A stretch of DNA of 5,470 nucleotides, taken from contig CAMUNZ010000070.1 of assembly GCA_947090385.1 (NCBI GenBank), positions 1-5,470 of the forward strand, read 5' to 3'. The stretch is from an uncultured Campylobacter sp. Lineage in GTDB: Bacteria > Campylobacterota > Campylobacteria > Campylobacterales > Campylobacteraceae. The notes under the pieces were generated by a model, which ran no database searches, was not told the origin of the DNA, and saw nothing but the letters and a program-made list of their open reading frames with translations. Shown piece by piece: positions 1 to 5,470 of this stretch. The translations under genes and the position numbers were made by a program. Position 1 is the first letter of the stretch; every line of letters begins with the position of its first letter.

Positions 1-285
1 AAAATTTGGCAAAAAATCTTTATCAAATTTATAATTATTTTGAAAAAATTCATTACAAATCTCAACTTTTGTAGAATCCAAAAAGATTGAATTTGGAATA
101 AATTTTATAAAGTTATCATTAAAATTTAAAATTTCGGCTTCTTCTGCTTTAATTAAAAGTGAAATTTCATCTTTTTCGTTATCTTTTATACAAAACTCAA
201 TTCCGCTTTGTTTTGCATAAAAATCTAAAAAATAACCTAAAATATTATTTGTATTTGTATAAAAAAAACTATATTTTAAAATCAA
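1..285 (-). CDS. hydE: Probable hydrogenase maturation protein HydE, N-terminal part, runs off the window
   Basis: An open frame of 95 codons begins at TTG (285-283) and stays open to the window edge. An in-frame TAA (291-289) lies just upstream and no in-frame ATG occurs in the window, so TTG is the only usual bacterial start. AAAGG (296-292) stands 6 nt before it, a good ribosome binding site. The TTG overlaps the hydD stop as TTGA. The peptide starts MILKYSFFYTNTNN and continues at normal density for a real AT-rich gene, with alternating hydrophobic and Glu/Lys/Asn-rich stretches and no recognisable motif in this part. The name rests mainly on position: in Wolinella and Helicobacter the gene after hydD is hydE, a HypF/Kae1-like accessory protein needed for active hydrogenase. 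That domain would lie beyond the window, so the family is inferred, not seen. Confidence 0.72.
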   Translation of the reverse strand, partial: MILKYSFFYTNTNNILGYFLDFYAKQSGIEFCIKDNEKDEISLLIKAEEAEILNFNDNFIKFIPNSIFLDSTKVEICNEFFQNNYKFDKDFLPNF

Positions 286-821
286 AATTTACCTTTGCTA
301 TATTCATTTGCTATATCTTGCGCATCAAAATTTGCAATTTTTTCATAAAAAAAGCCTAAATTTTCTAACTCTTTTAAAATAATTTTTTCGGCTAATTTTG
401 AGCCTTTTAAAATTTCTTTACTTAAATCAAAACTCATAGGAACGACTCTTTTAGGAACTATTCCTAAAATTTTTGTAGGAGGCCTTTCGTCTGTGATATC
501 AAGCATTGTTAAAGTTTGCAACATCTCTATTTCGTGCGCTGAGCCACTAAAATTTACATAAGATGGCAAATCACCAAAATCAAAAAAATACACATCACCT
601 ATTTTCGCATCGTCTGCTTCGATGCAGTCGATTATTATAACTCGATCGTAATCACAAATAAGTGGGATTAAAAGCGTGGCAAGCGTCCCACCATCTACAA
701 AATCTACAGAATTTTTATCATTTGTAAATTTATAATTTTTCTTTAAAACTTGCGAAATATGTACTCCGATCCCTTCATCGGAGTACATTACATTTCCAAT
801 TCCTAAAACTAAAATTTTCAC
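282..821 (-). CDS. hydD: HydD, [NiFe]-hydrogenase large-subunit maturation endopeptidase
   Basis: This 179-residue protein belongs to the HyaD/HybD (peptidase M52) family, which removes the C-terminal peptide of the large subunit once the NiFe centre is inserted; it acts in the cytoplasm. The family opening MKILVLGIGN with the following DEGIG (residues 15-19) is clear. The three expected nickel-sensing residues are visible: Glu16, Asp65 (in IIIDCIE) and His96 (in SAHEIEM). A GGTL motif is at 44-47. The start is GTG (821-819), chosen because it gives the exact family N-terminus; the next Met (residue 12) would cut off the conserved glycine loop. The GTG overlaps the hydC stop (GTGA, 4 nt) and has only a weak Shine-Dalgarno, so translation probably depends on coupling to hydC. 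The expected target is HydB, cleaved after His550. The protein looks intact. Confidence 0.95.
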   Translation of the reverse strand: MKILVLGIGNVMYSDEGIGVHISQVLKKNYKFTNDKNSVDFVDGGTLATLLIPLICDYDRVIIIDCIEADDAKIGDVYFFDFGDLPSYVNFSGSAHEIEMLQTLTMLDITDERPPTKILGIVPKRVVPMSFDLSKEILKGSKLAEKIILKELENLGFFYEKIANFDAQDIANEYSKGKF

Positions 822-1507
822 TTGTGTTCATCTTTTGGAAATTTATATCCGCTAATAATAGCATCCATACAACCATCAACGCCTTTAACTGCATTAAAAA
901 TTGCCATATAAACATGAACTGGTACAAAAATCACTATAATCCACATACAAATATGATGAATTTCTCTAACATTTGCAAGCCCTCCGAAAATAACTTCAAA
1001 TTGTCTGCAAATGTCATAAAAAATTCCGCCCATTCCATTGTGATAAACATGCACATATAAAATTATGCCTGTCAAAGATATAATAAATAAAATAATATAA
1101 AAGAAAAAATAAGAGGCAAATTGCAATGGATTGTAAGTACCTTGAATTTTTGGATGTTCATTAGTTAAAAACATATAATAACCAAGTTGTTGTATCCAGA
1201 TTTTAATATCTAAACAATTATGAATAGCTATCAACTCCTTTTTACTAAGAGGATCTGTAAAAAATAGATATGTTTTAAAAATAGCTGCTCCAATCATAAT
1301 AAATCCAAAAACAACATGTATAAAACGCCATTTAGCATTTAAAAAAATTGTCGGTTCGCTTGTTATATCTGGACTTTGAAAAACACAAGATAAATAAAAT
1401 CCGCTTACGATCAAAATCATAATTGCAAAAAATCTAATCCAATGCGTAAGCCTATATCCTATAGAAAATTCATAATCTTCAAAATGCGGTTTCAAAACAT
1501 GTTTCAT
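818..1507 (-). CDS. hydC: HydC, dihaem cytochrome b membrane subunit of the uptake hydrogenase
   Basis: This 229-residue integral membrane protein anchors the HydAB dimer and passes electrons from its FeS chain to menaquinone. Four hydrophobic helices are visible, at about residues 24-43, 62-83, 131-153 and 186-206. Candidate haem b ligands are His22 (RLTHW), His64 (RFIHVVFG), His184 or His185 (REIHH) and His198 (VPVHVY), matching the pattern of the HupC/HyaC/HydC family. The length is normal for the family. The start ATG (1507-1505) is preceded by AAGGAG, which begins inside the hydB stop codon and lies in the 9-nt gap, a strong ribosome binding site. The 3' end overlaps hydD by 4 nt. No truncation or missing ligand is apparent. 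It is likely made from the same transcript as hydA and hydB. Confidence 0.95.
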   Translation of the reverse strand: MKHVLKPHFEDYEFSIGYRLTHWIRFFAIMILIVSGFYLSCVFQSPDITSEPTIFLNAKWRFIHVVFGFIMIGAAIFKTYLFFTDPLSKKELIAIHNCLDIKIWIQQLGYYMFLTNEHPKIQGTYNPLQFASYFFFYIILFIISLTGIILYVHVYHNGMGGIFYDICRQFEVIFGGLANVREIHHICMWIIVIFVPVHVYMAIFNAVKGVDGCMDAIISGYKFPKDEHK

Positions 1508-1516
1508 AGCTACTCC

Positions 1517-3223
1517 TTATAAATTTGGATTAACTTTATAGGTGTTAAGTTCATTGCCTTTTAAATCCATTACATGCACAGCGCAAGCGATACAAGGATC
1601 GTAAGAATGAATTTTTCTTATAATTTCAAGCGGTTGCGTTAAATCTTGAATTTTTAATCCAATCAAGCAAGCTTCATAACTTCCCATTTGATTTTTGCTA
1701 TCTTTTGGAGAAGCATTCCAAGTAGAAGGAACAACAGCTTGCCAATTTTCAATCACACCATTTTTAATTCTACACCAATGACTTAAAGTTCCTCTTGGGA
1801 CATGTCCCATATATCGACCTTTATACTCTTTACTTGGATCTATTACATATTTTGCACAAGTTTCTTGATCTACTTTTAAATTTTTTATAAGATTATTAAG
1901 AGCCATTAAACCATTGCTTGAGACAACCTTTGCTTCAATCATTCTAGTAGCAGTTCGTCCAAGCGTAGAAAATACGGCTTCGAGTGGAAGACCGCTGTCT
2001 TTTAAAAATTTTTCAACAACAGGCACAACATATTTATTTCCTTTAGCATAATTTACAACTATGTTCGCAATAGGACCCACTTGCATAGGAAGTCCATTAT
2101 ATCTTGGTGCTTTTATCCAACTATATTTTCCTTTATGATCCAAAACTTCGGTATCTTCTAACTCACCTTTTGCATTTAACGTTTTTTCCGTATTAAATCC
2201 AGTATAATTTGGCTCAGTTTCTCCATCGTAAGGATGAAGAGGAGCATCATTTTTATACCATGAATGAGTCGCTTCTTCTGTAATTTTACTTTCATCGACA
2301 TCTAAAACTTTGCTTATATCACCATTTAAAATTATTCCGCTATCAAAAATCCAATCTTGTTTGCCAACTTGAAATTCTTTGAAGGTAAATAAATTATTTA
2401 CGCCAACATCATTTAAAACGCTAGGTTCATTGGTATAAGCTTTTCCAGCCATAACTAAATCAGCATAATAAGCTCTATCTACAAAATCTTTAACTTGATT
2501 GAATTTAAATAAATATTCTCCAAGTCTTGCAGGATCAAGCAAATCCATAACACAAGTTACGCCACCGACTGTTAGACTTTGTGGATGTGGTTGTTTGCCA
2601 CCAAAAATAGCCATCAATTGCGCAGCTACTCGTTGTATTCTTAAGCATTCTAAATAATGAGAAAGTGCTATTAAATTTTGCTCAGGCGTAAAATGATAAG
2701 TTTTATGTCCATAATATGCGTTTGCAAATGGACCAAGACTTCCTTTTTCCGCAAATTTTTTAACTCTTTGTTGAACCAATTTTAGTTGATCTTCACCACA
2801 AGCATAAGGAATTTCAGCATATTTAAATGCTTCTTCGCTAGCTGCTTTTGGATCTGCATTTAAAGCACTTACTATATCAACAAAATCAAGCGCATGAAGT
2901 TGATAAAAATGCACAACATGATCATGCAAAAAAAGCGCAGAATTCATCAAAGTTCTTGTTAAAATCGCATTTAAAGGCGGAACTATACCAAGCGCATTTT
3001 CAACAGCTATAATTCCAGCTTTATAATGAGAAAAAGTGCAAACTCTTTGAGTAAAAAATCCAGCATCTCTTGGATCTCGTCCTTTTACTACCGTTTCTAT
3101 GCCACGCCATAAAGTAGAAGCGCTACAAGCCTCTTTTACGATATTGTTATCATCAACTACAACTTCTATCCTTAAATGTCCTTCAATTCTTGTTATTGGG
3201 TCTATTACTATTCTTTGTGACAT
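1517..3223 (-). CDS. hydB: HydB, [NiFe]-hydrogenase large (catalytic) subunit, with a 3-residue gap in the N-terminal Ni-binding motif
   Basis: This 568-residue protein is the catalytic large subunit, which oxidises H2 at a NiFe(CN)2CO centre on the periplasmic side. Family landmarks are present: RIEGHLR (12-18), RGIE (40-43, with the proton-transfer Glu43), GRDPRDAG (48-55), GGKQPHPQ (208-215), PRGTLSH (476-482) and the C-terminal DPCIACAVH (542-550). Cys544 and Cys547 are two of the four Ni ligands; HydD should cleave after His550, removing 18 residues. The first motif is abnormal. The family has RxCGxC followed by T and a His, giving the other two Ni ligands, but here residues 60-66 read R-V-C-T-F-S-H. 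One cysteine and two neighbours are missing, with the frame preserved. If real, this should abolish or deeply change catalysis. The ATG (3223) has AAGGAAAG upstream and follows the hydA stop by 11 nt. There is no signal peptide, as expected for export with HydA. Confidence 0.95.
   Translation of the reverse strand: MSQRIVIDPITRIEGHLRIEVVVDDNNIVKEACSASTLWRGIETVVKGRDPRDAGFFTQRVCTFSHYKAGIIAVENALGIVPPLNAILTRTLMNSALFLHDHVVHFYQLHALDFVDIVSALNADPKAASEEAFKYAEIPYACGEDQLKLVQQRVKKFAEKGSLGPFANAYYGHKTYHFTPEQNLIALSHYLECLRIQRVAAQLMAIFGGKQPHPQSLTVGGVTCVMDLLDPARLGEYLFKFNQVKDFVDRAYYADLVMAGKAYTNEPSVLNDVGVNNLFTFKEFQVGKQDWIFDSGIILNGDISKVLDVDESKITEEATHSWYKNDAPLHPYDGETEPNYTGFNTEKTLNAKGELEDTEVLDHKGKYSWIKAPRYNGLPMQVGPIANIVVNYAKGNKYVVPVVEKFLKDSGLPLEAVFSTLGRTATRMIEAKVVSSNGLMALNNLIKNLKVDQETCAKYVIDPSKEYKGRYMGHVPRGTLSHWCRIKNGVIENWQAVVPSTWNASPKDSKNQMGSYEACLIGLKIQDLTQPLEIIRKIHSYDPCIACAVHVMDLKGNELNTYKVNPNL
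3038..3043 (-). other. Probable 9-nt in-frame deletion junction in the hydB nickel-ligand motif
   Basis: Codons 61-62 (GTT TGC, Val-Cys) sit where the family has Val-Cys-Gly-Val-Cys. If the intact gene read GTT TGC GGN GTT TGC, its two GTTTGC copies would be offset by 9 nt, and slippage would leave exactly the single copy seen here. The flanks (DAGFFTQR before, TFSHYKAGI after) match the family with no other shift. The deletion is inferred from the conserved motif, not from a parent sequence. Confidence 0.75.
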
Positions 3224-3234
3224 TATATCTTTCC

Positions 3235-4389
3235 TTATTTATTTTCATTTTTTCTCATAGACGCAATAACTGCGTGAGCAGCAATCGCAACACCAGTAAC
3301 AGCCAAAACTCCAACACCTATTTTATCGGCCGTTGCATCGGCACCAAGCCCACCAAAAACACTTTGATAAAGTCTGTCTCCAAGCGGTTTTTCAAATGGC
3401 CCCATTCTATCCCAAAAATCAGGTTCTGAACAACCAATACAACCGTGACCTGCTTGAATTGGCCAAGAAGTATGTTCATTAAATCTTTCTCTTGAACAAT
3501 TATTAAACGTATATGGACCTTTGCAACCTACTTTATATAAACAATATCCATTTTTTGCACCTTCATCACCAAAAGTTTGCACAAATTCGCCAGCGTCAAA
3601 TCTTCCCCTTCTTTCACAAAGATCGTGAATTCTAAGTCCATAAGACCATTTTGGTCTATTATACACATCAAGCGCAGGCAAAGTACCAAATAAGATATAA
3701 TGCAAAACGTTTCCTACGATATTTACTTCACTAGGAGGACAACCAGGGACATTTATAACAGGTTTATTTGTAATTTTACTAAGAGGTTGTGCATTTGTTG
3801 GATTTGGATGAGCAGCTTGAATTCCACCAAAACTAGCACAGGTTCCTATGGCAAATATCGCCGCGGCATTTTCGCTTGCAAATTTTGCTTCTTTTGCACC
3901 TTTTGTGCCTTTTGCTCCGATAGTTAGATAAAATTCGCTATCATCAGCAGGAATTCCACCTTCTACCATTAAAATATATTTTCCTTTATATTTTTCAATA
4001 GCATGATGCAAATTATCGCTTGCTTGCCAACCGCTTGCAGCCATAATTGTTTCGTGATATTCAAGTGTGATATGATCAAAAATCAAACTATCTATCGTAG
4101 GAGTAGCAATTCTTAATAGACTTTCACTACAACCAGTACATTCAGCCATATGAAGCCAAATAACTGGCAATCTATCTGCAAGTTCTGCTGCTTTTGCGAC
4201 ACTTGGTATAAAACTTGCAGGAAGCGCTAAACTAGCAGTCACACCAGCTGCCCATTTCATAAAATCTCTTCTAGTAAAACCACCTTCTTGCAATACATCT
4301 TTTATGGATGTGCCATCTTGCATTTTTGGGAATTTTGCGACTTCTTTTAGTCTAGAATTCGCTCTAGCTAATAACTCATTTTTAGCCAT
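3235..4389 (-). CDS. hydA: HydA, [NiFe]-hydrogenase small FeS subunit with Tat signal
   Basis: This 384-residue precursor is the electron-transfer subunit that pairs with HydB in the periplasm. A Tat signal is visible: RRDFMK at 40-45, a hydrophobic stretch at about 46-62, and AKA (65-67) as likely cleavage site. Proximal [4Fe-4S] ligands are Cys84, Cys87, Cys184 and Cys217. Distal cluster ligands are His255, Cys258, Cys283 and Cys289. Medial [3Fe-4S] ligands are Cys298, Cys317 and Cys320, with Pro310 at the usual fourth position. Positions 86 and 189, which carry extra cysteines in oxygen-tolerant enzymes, are both Gly, so this looks like the standard oxygen-sensitive type. A C-terminal hydrophobic helix (about 357-378) followed by a charged tail anchors it in the membrane next to HydC. 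The ATG (4389) is preceded by AAGGAG. It is the first gene of the operon and looks intact. Confidence 0.97.
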   Translation of the reverse strand: MAKNELLARANSRLKEVAKFPKMQDGTSIKDVLQEGGFTRRDFMKWAAGVTASLALPASFIPSVAKAAELADRLPVIWLHMAECTGCSESLLRIATPTIDSLIFDHITLEYHETIMAASGWQASDNLHHAIEKYKGKYILMVEGGIPADDSEFYLTIGAKGTKGAKEAKFASENAAAIFAIGTCASFGGIQAAHPNPTNAQPLSKITNKPVINVPGCPPSEVNIVGNVLHYILFGTLPALDVYNRPKWSYGLRIHDLCERRGRFDAGEFVQTFGDEGAKNGYCLYKVGCKGPYTFNNCSRERFNEHTSWPIQAGHGCIGCSEPDFWDRMGPFEKPLGDRLYQSVFGGLGADATADKIGVGVLAVTGVAIAAHAVIASMRKNENK

Positions 4390-4435
4390 ATTTTCTCCTT
4401 GAAATAGATTTTTGTATAAATATAAAATCTTTAGG

Positions 4436-4464
4436 ATTATACCGACTTTTATAATTCAAATAAA
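4436..4464 (-). promoter_or_regulatory. Likely sigma-70 promoter of the hyd operon
   Basis: Minus-strand TATAAT at 4441-4436, preceded by GG, is a perfect -10 box. The hexamer at 17-nt spacing (TTTATT, 4464-4459) is a poor -35, but weak -35 boxes in T-rich DNA are normal for Campylobacter. Transcription would start near 4429, leaving a leader of about 40 nt with the hydA AAGGAG site. No obvious operator is seen. Confidence 0.65.
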
Positions 4465-4493
4465 ATAATAAATAAGATGTAACTTGAAAGTTT

Positions 4494-4538
4494 AAAAAAA
4501 ATTTAAGGATATCTACATTTCAAAAATGTAGATATCCT
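4494..4538 (-). terminator. Rho-independent terminator after the solute-binding protein gene
   Basis: A perfect 15-bp inverted repeat (4506-4520 with 4524-4538, 3-nt loop) begins 4 nt after the TAA stop at 4543. On the minus strand it is followed by TTAAA and a run of eight T (4501-4494). The plus strand has no T run after the hairpin, so it acts in one direction. It separates the binding-protein gene from the hyd operon, which starts transcription about 65 nt further on. Confidence 0.9.
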
Positions 4539-4542
4539 AAGA

Positions 4543-5343
4543 CTATTTAGATTGACCGATATGATATTTTCCCAATATTCTTTGAATTGTTCCATCATTT
4601 TTAAATTCTTCAATAATTTGATTTATTTTTTCTCTTAACTCAGTTTTTGCGCCTTTTTTAAATAAAATTCCAAGTCTACTATCGTTGTCTGCTTCTATAT
4701 AAAAAGCAGTTAACTTTGCATCTTCACCAAGTTGTTTTAAAAAATCAAGACTTGTTTTATCTAAATCGCTTAAAAATTCAAATTTTGAGTTCAAAACTAT
4801 TGGAGAATTTACACTATCGATTAAAAGCGCATCGGCACGACGACTTTTTACTAAAATCATAACATTTACCAAAGAATCACTTGAAATAACTTTTGTATTT
4901 AATATCGATTTTGCAAGTCTTTCTTGACGAGAATTTTTCATATGTACAGCTATAACTTTTCCTTGTAAATCATCTTTTGTTAAAAGTTCTAAATTATCAC
5001 TTCTTGTTATAAACATAATTCCACTTTGAAAATATGAAGTAGAAAAATCATAATTTTTAATTCTATCTTGTGTCATAGAAATTGTAGCAATCGCAAAATC
5101 AATCGATTCACTATCAACGGCAGAAAATAAATTTGAAAAATCCATAGTTACAAAATCAGCTTTATAATCAATCCCTAATCTTTTTATAATGGCCTCAGTA
5201 AGCTCGATATCTATACCTTTTAAAGTATTTTCATAAACATATGAAAAAGGGGCATTGTCTAAAATTGTTCCTACTTTTATGACTTGTTGAGAATATCCCA
5301 TAGAAAATGCAACAAAAACTAAAAATAATAGAAATTTCTTCAT
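4543..5343 (-). CDS. Periplasmic amino-acid-type ABC transporter substrate-binding protein (SBP_bac_3 family)
   Basis: This 266-residue protein resembles family 3 solute-binding proteins, which capture polar amino acids or related small ligands in the periplasm and deliver them to an ABC permease. A Sec signal peptide is clear: MKK, a hydrophobic core at 4-16, and probable cleavage near Ser18-Gln19. There is no lipobox cysteine, so it should be soluble. The mature part starts with the family pattern IKVGTILDNAPFSY, then GIDIELTEAI (43-52), and DFAIATISMTQDR (82-94), whose Arg94 should bind the ligand carboxylate. Asp177 (LLIDS) is at the place of the usual amine-binding acid. The hinge-loop segment is KNSRQE (136-141) where many relatives have a G-T/S-T-like motif, so the ligand is uncertain. 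The ATG (5343) has AAGGAG 6 nt upstream. No permease or ATPase gene is seen in the window. The gene ends in its own terminator, so it is probably monocistronic. Confidence 0.88.
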   Translation of the reverse strand: MKKFLLFLVFVAFSMGYSQQVIKVGTILDNAPFSYVYENTLKGIDIELTEAIIKRLGIDYKADFVTMDFSNLFSAVDSESIDFAIATISMTQDRIKNYDFSTSYFQSGIMFITRSDNLELLTKDDLQGKVIAVHMKNSRQERLAKSILNTKVISSDSLVNVMILVKSRRADALLIDSVNSPIVLNSKFEFLSDLDKTSLDFLKQLGEDAKLTAFYIEADNDSRLGILFKKGAKTELREKINQIIEEFKNDGTIQRILGKYHIGQSK

Positions 5344-5454
5344 TCAAACTCCTTTTAAAAAATAAACACATAGATTTTATCAACTTTTATCATAAAGTAT
5401 TATAAAATGGTAGAAAATTTGTTAAATTTATGAATTGTTTTTAAAGGAAAAATA
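5344..5454. promoter_or_regulatory. Divergent promoter region between the binding-protein gene and a plus-strand gene
   Basis: The 111-bp gap carries signals for both sides. Minus strand: a perfect TATAAT (5404-5399) with a weak TTTAAC (5426-5421) 16 nt upstream, giving a leader of about 50 nt; a second, weaker candidate is GATAAAAT (5381-5374). Plus strand: TATAAAAT (5401-5408) overlaps the minus-strand -10, so the two promoters would share the same base pairs. The octamer TTTTATCA occurs twice, at 5375-5382 and 5385-5392, one helical turn apart. Promoter assignments are from base pattern only. Confidence 0.5.
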
Positions 5455-5470
5455 ATGAAAATTTTGAGTT
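5455..5470 (+). CDS. Start of an unidentified plus-strand gene, cut by the window edge
   Basis: ATG at 5455-5457 is preceded by AAAGGA (5443-5448) with 6 nt spacing, a good Campylobacter ribosome binding site, and follows a plausible plus-strand -10 box. Only five codons (MKILS) are visible, too few to identify the product. It is transcribed away from the binding-protein gene. Confidence 0.6.

Noticed and set aside
159..359. Plus-strand open frame of 66 codons rich in Phe, Leu and Lys
   Set aside because: It lies antisense across the hydE start and the hydD end; its composition is what AT-rich coding DNA gives when read backwards, and it has no family resemblance.
824..1060. Plus-strand open frame of 78 codons inside hydC
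   Set aside because: Antisense shadow of a clear cytochrome b gene, rich in Asn, His and Ile, with no recognisable domain.
3037..3038. hydB as a frameshifted pseudogene
   Set aside because: The reading frame is continuous from Met1 to the end with the family sequence intact on both sides of the gap; the defect is an in-frame loss of residues, so it is annotated as a CDS with a damaged motif.
3190..3429. Plus-strand open frame of 79 codons across the hydA/hydB junction
   Set aside because: Antisense to two well-supported genes and their ribosome binding site; no independent coding evidence.
3700..3927. Plus-strand, Cys-rich open frame of 75 codons inside hydA
   Set aside because: The Cys and Phe richness comes from reading Ala/Lys-rich codons of hydA on the opposite strand.
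4506..4538. The perfect inverted repeat as a mobile-element end or regulator binding site
   Set aside because: Its position 4 nt after a stop codon and the directional T run fit a terminator; there is no transposase or target duplication nearby.

Overview
The window is AT-rich DNA with the gene order and protein sequences of a Campylobacterales (epsilonproteobacterial) genome, most likely a Campylobacter species. The species cannot be fixed from sequence alone. Nearly the whole window is a membrane-bound uptake [NiFe]-hydrogenase operon on the minus strand, related to the respiratory hydABC hydrogenases of Wolinella, Helicobacter and Campylobacter.

Layout, read in the direction of transcription (right to left). 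At 5455-5470 a new plus-strand gene just begins. A short divergent promoter region (5344-5454) separates it from a minus-strand gene at 4543-5343 for a periplasmic amino-acid-type solute-binding protein. That gene ends in a strong rho-independent terminator (4494-4538). The hydrogenase promoter (TATAAT at 4441-4436) follows, then hydA (small FeS subunit, 3235-4389), hydB (large NiFe subunit, 1517-3223), hydC (dihaem cytochrome b, 818-1507), hydD (maturation endopeptidase, 282-821) and the first 95 codons of a TTG-started gene that is probably hydE (1-285).

How the genes work together: HydA carries a Tat signal and three FeS clusters. It would carry HydB across the membrane after HydD has clipped the HydB C-terminal peptide. 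The HydA C-terminal helix and HydC anchor the dimer, and HydC passes electrons from H2 to the menaquinone pool. Gene junctions are very tight: 11 nt, 9 nt, then two 4-nt overlaps (GTGA, TTGA).

The main anomaly is in hydB. The N-terminal nickel-binding motif, normally RxCGxCTxxH, reads R-V-C-T-F-S-H. Three residues, including one of the four nickel-ligating cysteines, are missing with the frame intact. The lost 9 nt are what slippage between two copies of GTTTGC would remove. The rest of the operon looks intact, so this is either a recent inactivating lesion, a sequence error, or a very unusual active site.
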